DNA of 64,000 nt from Salvator merianae (taxonomy: Eukaryota > Chordata > Lepidosauria > Squamata > Teiidae). Below, one piece after another: positions 57,809-64,000 of the stretch. Below the pieces are notes generated by a model. That model had not been told where the DNA came from, searched no databases, and saw only the letters and a program-made list of their open reading frames with translations. The position numbers and the translations under genes are program-made. The stretch's first letter is position 1. Every line of letters starts with the position of its first letter. The stretch is taken from the NCBI GenBank assembly GCA_003586115.2, contig QVOM02000101.1:26270901-26334900 (forward strand), read 5' to 3'.

Positions 57809-58063
57809 GGCTGCATCCAGACAGGATCAAACTCCCATAATTATTTCGGAATACTATTTGATTTGCCAGATGTGATCATGGTGCTCCAAATGCAATACCG
57901 GAATACAGACCCAATGTCTTGGGGTTAAGGTATTGTGTCACTGAGTGACATGGTATCACATGGAATATCACTCAATGTCTGGACAAAGTGAAATAATTGC
58001 AGGAGTGTTTGCTTGATATTATCCAAAAATAGTAGAATAGGTAAGTGATGTCTGGAGGAAGTC
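57809..58063 (+). mobile_element. Family C MITE, copy C1
   Basis: Starts GGCTGCATCCAGACAGG; the right end reads GACTTCCTCCAGACATC on the minus strand. The interior matches 3423-3657 and the reverse of 36957-37211. The flanks do not form a convincing duplication in this copy. Confidence 0.75.
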
Positions 58064-58139
58064 TAAGCTGCACTTTGACCTAATTTATTATACACAACAG
58101 GAAGATGGTGATATCTTTACTACTCTTTCTCATTTGTTT

Positions 58140-58522
58140 GGGCCTGTTCACACTTTTCACTAGTGAGCATCTGCATGCTCACTAGTGAAATGCATCCACT
58201 CTGTGTAGATGCACTAGTGATCAGGAGTTGGATACAGCAGCTCCTGATTGCTACTAGCTGTGGAGCACAAAATTGTGTTCCATAGCTATACTGGGAGCAG
58301 CTTGACTACTCCCAGTATGTAGCTTTTGGACCTAATTCCAGGTGTGAATACTGTACTGCATGGCACTGCATGACTGCAGCTGAGCAGTCATGCCACACAT
58401 TCCCAGTCACCAAGGCAGTGGCTGGATGTTTCTGGGATGTTCCAGCCCTCTCAGTGTGGATGGCTGCCACACTGCAAAGTGTGTTCCATATTGGAATGTT
58501 TGACTGTGAACATTCCAAGACA
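58140..58522 (+). mobile_element. Family B MITE with terminal hairpins
   Basis: Starts GGGCCTGTTCACACTT. Just inside, CACTAGTGAGCAT (58158-58170) and its exact reverse complement (58175-58187) form a hairpin. Near the other end GGAATGTTTGACTGTGAACATTCC repeats the hairpin seen at 21483. The final terminal repeat is missing. Confidence 0.78.
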
Positions 58523-59189
58523 TCCCTGGAGATTTCCTTATCCAGAATCCCTGCCTGCAGAACATTTACTATGCATGTTTGTATACATAATCCATAAAGC
58601 ATGCATGCACTATAGTTCAATACAATACAATGGCAACCATTAAAAGTCCATGCCCATAATGACATTCATGACTATAATAATGATAATGATTTTAAAATTC
58701 TTCTTTCTACTACTTCTCATCTAGCTTCATCAAAGTGATGGCATCTTGTGCTATATTTGGACCATATTTTTAAATTTTGAGCAAATCTTTCAATTATTTT
58801 GAACATTCTCTTCAATCGTCCTCACAGATTACATTTTGGCTTCAGTTCTTTTTTAATTCAGCCACTTGAGTTGCTATTATAAGGCTGCTGATTTTAGTGC
58901 ACTAGTTAACATCCAGTTGATAAAGTGGGATAAATGCACTCATACTGAAATCATGAACAGAGAGATATTGATTCTTATGAAAATGGGAATTAGTGGAAGA
59001 ATGCTCCCGTGTTTTCTCTGTCATTATTAACAATGAAAGGGTGCACAATACTTGCTGGCAGCTGGACTTGACAGAAAGGGTTCAAAGACATTTGGAGAAC
59101 TAAGACAATAAATAATATTTGCAAATGGGGAAGGAGAGACTCATAGAAAGAAGAACATTTCTTTGGGCAATATTATAAATGGAGGAAGA

Positions 59190-59306
59190 TCCAGGGGAAA
59201 AAAAAAAAAAGAAGAAAGCTCTGAAAGAAAAAGAAAAAAAAGATGCAGGAAAGAATTAAAGGGAGACACACAAAGAGAGAAAGAGAGAGAGAGAGGGAGA
59301 GAGAGA
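59190..59306. repeat. Purine-rich (A/G) low-complexity tract
   Basis: GAAA/AAAG blocks grading into GAGA repeats, immediately before a family D-like end; seen directly. Confidence 0.88.
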
Positions 59307-59829
59307 GGCCCTTTATGTACTTACCTGCTTCAGATCTGGATCAGTGGGTCCAGATTAGCCCAGCCCACTGATCTGGATTGCAGGGAGCCATGGACAGGAT
59401 CAATGCTGTCTGTGTGGCTGTGAAGCTTACATGAGCTTTGCGGGTGCATCTCCATTCCTCCAAAGGCTAGAAACATTTGTTCCAAGCCTTGAGGACTTTG
59501 GGTGTGTGTGTACGCTTTTTGGTGGCATGCTATAGTATGCTGACAAAAGGTGCCCTTCACCCATAGTTCTGAACATGGGAGGCATCCATCTGCATGCCTC
59601 TCATGTTCTAAATCAGGATTGCTGGTCCACTGGTTGTCCTGACTAACCAGGACTACCAGTAATCCAGATTAAGGGCCTCCTTTATCCAGGTCATGTTCTG
59701 TCTCATTCAGACAGAGCATACAAGTGGGGGGCATGGCCTCATAGAGCTGCACTAATGTGCAGATCAATGAGACCGAGAAATGTACTACATGGATCCTTAA
59801 TCCAGATTAAGGGTCAGTGCAGAAAAGCC
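59307..59829. mobile_element. Family D-like MITE, about 520 bp
   Basis: Left GGCCCTTTATGTACTTACC; right CAGTGCAGAAAAGCC. Internal TCCAGATTAAGG and AATCCAGATTAAGGG blocks give further symmetry. No clean duplication, because the left flank is a GA repeat. Confidence 0.55.
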
Positions 59830-59833
59830 AAGA

Positions 59834-59990
59834 TACCCTTTCTGCACAGCACCTTATTCCAGATTATATCCTGGAATAGGAATCTGTCATCTGCATGCTA
59901 GTGCAGACTACAGCAGGTCCAACCAGCATGCAGATGACAGATTCCTATTTCAGGATATAATCTGAAATAAGGTCCGGTGCAGAAAGGGCC
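59834..59990. mobile_element. Family D foldback MITE, second copy
   Basis: Shares CCTTATTCCAGATTATATCC, GGAATAGGAATCTGTCATC and the mirrored right arm with the 51428 copy. The arms, about 65 bp, contain TCATCTGCATGC and GCATGCAGATGA. It sits almost end to end with the 59307 element. Confidence 0.82.
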
Positions 59991-61060
59991 AAAGAGAAAC
60001 AGGGACAGATGTTGTATAAGGCAGCTTAATTGAGGCCAGTTTCCATTATTCCTAATGGACACCAACTGCCCCGAGGGCCTGGTTAAGGTGCCTTTATACA
60101 TCGTAGAGACATGGTATGAGAAATGAGTGAGTTAAAGTGCTAACATTACAAACATGAATTTATTACTTAAGAAGAACTGATGGAAAAGCACAATGTTCTT
60201 CTCACAAATACACAAACATGCAAGTAACAAATTTGTGAGTAACGGGGGTTTATTGCTAATAAACACTGTATCTCCCTCATTTTAAGTGCTACTATAGGCA
60301 AAGCAAGATGTTGCTGTTGCATTATGCATTCTGATTGTTAGGATAAATATATAACGTTCTGGGACTTTTTGCTTGATTTTATTTTTTTAAAATAATTACT
60401 GATACCGTAAAGTAACTGACACACTACTCAGGATGCATAGATTTCTACACGACTCCATTACTTTAGAAGCCTGGACTGAATGGCTCAGAAGCAGAAAGTG
60501 AAAAGCAAATAAATAAAGCCAAAGCAAACTGCTTACATTTGCAAGCACAATTTGTATATTTGTTCAGAGATAACCCATATTGATTTTGTGCCCTTTTAAA
60601 AAGTTGACAAAGATCACTGCTTCAGTTTGTGCATACACTGCATTCCATCACCTGAACACTTGCCCTGCTATTTTTTGTGCTTATTCACGATATCAGCTCC
60701 ATGGGAGGCAGTTCTGTGGGTCTTGGAATTACAAAGTTACACTATAGAACTATCTTGGTTTGAGATGCTCTTTGAACTCTTGAAATGGCTTACAACCTAA
60801 TGGTAAACTATATGTATGTGCAAGGCAGCTTTCTCCCTAAGAAACAATTGACTTTTGTAGGGGGAAAAAAAATGGAACAAAAAACACATTGGGACAAGGA
60901 AGAAGAATATTCTAATCTTTTCCTTACTTTTCTTTAACAGGCCACTTTTGCTAAATGTTCCCAAATATATTTTAATGGACAAAAATACAGAGAATGTTTC
61001 CTGGATGACACTGGAGTGGGCAGGTAGCTAATCTGTGGAAGAACATTTAGGATTGCTGTA
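59991..61060. other. Unidentified AT-rich sequence
   Basis: No gene or repeat family is recognised. Confidence 0.5.
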
Positions 61061-61340
61061 GGGCCTTTCTGGATTTACCTCTAGTTCAGATCTAGAACGG
61101 GTCTATGGGTGTCCCTTTTGCATACTAGTGTGGTTTAAGGGATGGCCCACTCCCTCTGAATATGCTCCATTTGCACAAGATAGAGCATAGTCTAAATCCA
61201 GTTCAGATCTGAAACACTGGTAGACCTGTTTAAACAGGCCTGCAGGTGTACTAGCTTACACAAGCCTCAGGACTGGCACAGGGACTAAACTGGAATAGAT
61301 TGCTTGATCAGGATCACCACAGGTAAGCACAGAAAGGCTC
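61061..61340. mobile_element. Family D-like MITE, about 280 bp
   Basis: Left GGGCCTTTCTGGATTTACCT; right TAAGCACAGAAAGGCTC. Interior CAGATCTAGAACGGG and CCAGTTCAGATCTGAAAC give partial symmetry. Duplication not evident. Confidence 0.5.
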
Positions 61341-61639
61341 AAAGTCATGCAATACAGGCAACACAAAGTGAAAATCCATCTTATATTCAGTTGAAGATAA
61401 AGGAAGCCTGTCCAGGATCTGAATTTTAATATAACAACTCTAAGTAAAACTTCCATTACCCTTTGCCATTGGACGTACTGGCTGAGGTTGATGGGTGTAT
61501 ATTTCAAGAACAAAGTTGTGGTTCAACAGAATCCTGAAAATAGCATGCTAGTCATCACTGATCTTCATTCATAAGTAGCAAAAGCAAACACAACAAAAAC
61601 AAACAAAAAAAAACTAGAAGCATCTTAGAAATGGTAGAG

Positions 61640-61808
61640 TGTGGCCCTCACGTTCTCACCCCATTTCTAATCCACATTTTCCACCCTCAAATGATCATGG
61701 GAAGAGGTGGGGCAGAGTGGCGTGAGAATGGTCCCATCTGCAAACCTTCTTTTAGCTGTTTCCAAACACCTGAGAATTGCTTTGTTTACTGCATGTGAAT
61801 GCAGTTGG
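61640..61808 (+). mobile_element. Family E MITE, third copy
   Basis: TGTGGCCCTCACGTTCTCAC, ATTTCTAATCCACATTTTCC and TTTACTGCATGTGAATGCAG parallel the copy at 18959-19108. The right boundary is eroded. Confidence 0.6.
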
Positions 61809-64000
61809 AATGTTATACAATAATTGCTTATACAACACAGTACTTAAAAGAGTTTTAAGTATCCGTCCTTAACTCAAGGAGAGAATCTGAAATATGGTTT
61901 TGTTCTCCTTCAATTAACCAAAAGCAAGGACTAGCAATAAATCACTCTTGTTCCAGATACATATCTCCTTGGATGATTTAAACAGCAACATCTCTGGGCC
62001 ATTTATGATCAGAGAGTTTGTTTCAGAGAAGGAATGGAGTAGTAATGCTTTATGGGAAAAAAAAATCTCTTAATCCACTTTAGACCACAAGAGACATTAA
62101 TGCAGTGCAAAAGCACACTTCAGAGACAATCATCACCTCAGTTTTCTATTTTTTTCAGGGTAAAAGGAGCCTAGGCATCATGAGCACAAAATCATATTTG
62201 CCATTTACATTTAGTCTGCTTCTTCATCTTCATTTTCACATCCTCCTAGATATCTCTTACTGGGACCATCTTTTGAGCTCTGATTACTGTTCTCCCTGAG
62301 ACTCTAAGTCTCACTGCACCTTTAGTGACAAATTTAGCAAAAGGGTTTTTGAAATAATGAGACAAAGTAAGGCAATTATTATCCCATAGAGCAGAAATGT
62401 TTGCATCCCATGGAAACTGGCAAATTGAGATCAATAGGGTGGTGATAATAGTTGCTCGTCTTTGACTGGATTTCCATGATGCCTTTATGATGACTTGAAT
62501 GCTTGACACTGCACCCACATTATGCATGCAATCTGGACAAGGATCACAGGATCTGGATGGACACTACACTCCTCCCTTGCTATGCCATCATAAGCACTGC
62601 TTTGGTGCTTTAGAAGCAAAGATGCTGGAAGAGCACTCAGAGTTCTACACACACTGCTGTCTCTTTCCTTAGAGGCATTCTGTGTTTGATAACCCCGTGC
62701 CACTAGGTTCAAAGCTAGAGATTCCCCTGCTTTGAATCTGGCAGTGGAGGCAGCCCTTCCCCCTCACTTGTCTCACAATGAGTGGGTGGTTTTCTCCCCT
62801 GCATCTATATTGGCAACAATACACCTGATATGGAGGGCAGGAGGAGAGTCTTCCCCCTCTATCCCTGAGTCAAAAGAACCTCTGTTCTAGGCAAAGAGGA
62901 GGGGGAGGACCCCTTTCCCCATCAAGATCAGAGTCTCTCTTGACTTCAGAGGGAGAAGGGAACAGCATTCTGTAGCACAGACAGACTCAGCCCTGCCATA
63001 CAGGAGCAGAAGCACAGAGACTCTTATATACAAATGGACACGGATTCCATGAAACATAAGTCAGAAAGGTTTCAAATATAGGGAAACTGACCAAAATCCT
63101 GGACCCTGTAGAGACCAAATTTCCTCTGCTTGTTTCCATTTTTAAAAAGGAGAGCCTATCTGCAAAAATACCAACATTTCCCCTTTATCTCTTGAAGGAG
63201 CTAAAACCTGAGCTAGTTCCAGCTTAGGAAATTACACATTAATGGTTAACAAAGGATTTGGGCAAGTATCTGGCCATCACAACTAGTCCCATTGTTCAAG
63301 CCTACATCTTGAAAACTTCTCATTAAGAATGCAAACAGCAGAATTTAAGCTCATCAACCACTGTAGTTGTCTGTCTCTACGTGACCCAACACACATTTTT
63401 TACTCCATGCACCTCTCTGCTAAAAGGACCAATAAGTTTAAATTCTTGTGCTAAAAGGACCTATCAAAAGTCAGGATTTCAATCCATTTCTCATCCAGTG
63501 AGTGAAGCTTCACCCTTTTTCTACTTGGGAAAAGAATATAAAAGCTTAGGTTTTTCTATTAGGAAGGAGCAGACATAATAACTAGGAGAAAGACATAATT
63601 AACTAGTAAAAGAGGAAGAATGAAGAATGATCATCTATCTCATCCTGATTTTCCCTGGCTGAGAGCTGCTTTTACCTCCCACCTGAAATGGAGAGGAAAA
63701 ACCGATTTTTCCAAGAAGACCACATGATGCTACTGCTTGCAGTATCCTTTTCCCCCTTTTTAGCTGAATTCACTTGAAGAGAGATTTCCATATCTTTCTC
63801 CATGCCCCTTGGCAAAAGAGCTGTTTTTTACTAAAGGAGTGAAGGCTATGGAGCATTTTCTACTTCACACTCTCTGATTTTTAACCCATTTGCCTGCAAC
63901 AGACCTATGCATCTTTTCCTCAAATTTTCCTGTTTGGCATGGTGAAGATCTACCTGGAGGAGACTACAGATGTGTGAGGTTTACCCTTTAGTGTTAGAAA
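61809..64000. other. Unidentified sequence to window end
   Basis: No gene is recognised. The short frames are randomly distributed and carry no domain. Confidence 0.5.

Noticed and set aside
1..64000. Endogenous retrovirus or LTR element
   Set aside because: No primer binding site, polypurine tract, LTR pair or gag/pol/env motif was seen. All RT motifs are of the LINE type.
1..64000. CRISPR array or prokaryotic defence system
   Set aside because: No regularly spaced direct repeats with unique spacers; repeat content and structure are those of a vertebrate nuclear genome.

Overview
This is a stretch of vertebrate nuclear DNA, most likely from a squamate reptile (lizard or snake). No host exon, tRNA, rRNA, CRISPR array or operon could be supported. 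The squamate call rests on the repeat mixture: a nearly intact CR1/L2-type LINE whose 3' end carries a GGCGGCATACAAATCTAAT motif and an (AAATT)n tail, an RTE-BovB relic, an R4/Dong-like relic, CR1 pieces, tRNA-derived SINE pieces, and many short non-autonomous DNA transposons. Nearly every open frame is a chance reading of repeats or microsatellites. The real coding matter is LINE-derived.

Layout. 1-1250: unidentified. 1251-1595: hAT-like candidate. 1896-3657: a 1.5-kb MITE (family A) joined to a shorter MITE (family C). 4671-7553: family E MITE, CR1 3' end, a TAA-flanked MITE, and antisense CR1-like LINE. 7554-14478: mostly unidentified, with small tandem duplications and a SINE. 14479-16260: second family A copy, SINE core, old L2-like piece. 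18000-21650: microsatellites, family E, third family A copy with an internal foldback, and a family B end. 25480-30139: BovB relic, family B MITE, then the near-intact LINE. 30282-33270: young long MITE, then a decayed LINE interrupted by the fourth family A copy. 35455-36190: simple repeats. 36957-45598: families B and C, including a clear transposon-in-transposon nest. 46950-47274: hAT MITE with 8-bp target duplication. 49126-52160: long family B subtype, a 180-bp foldback MITE, and another long copy. 53061-61808: hAT-like MITE, family D, SINE core, R4 relic, and more family B, C, D and E copies.

The strongest theme is several MITE families (called A to E here) whose ends resemble each other (GGSC... 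followed by CACA or GACA). Where both flanks can be read they are bounded by 3-bp target duplications (TAA, TTA, TAT, AAA, AAT, TGG, AGG, TGT), as in the PIF-Harbinger superfamily. No transposase gene lies in the window, so all would depend on an enzyme encoded elsewhere. Family A also carries a conserved GC-box / CRE / CCAAT-box cluster that looks like a promoter, and its CRE differs between copies only by CpG decay.
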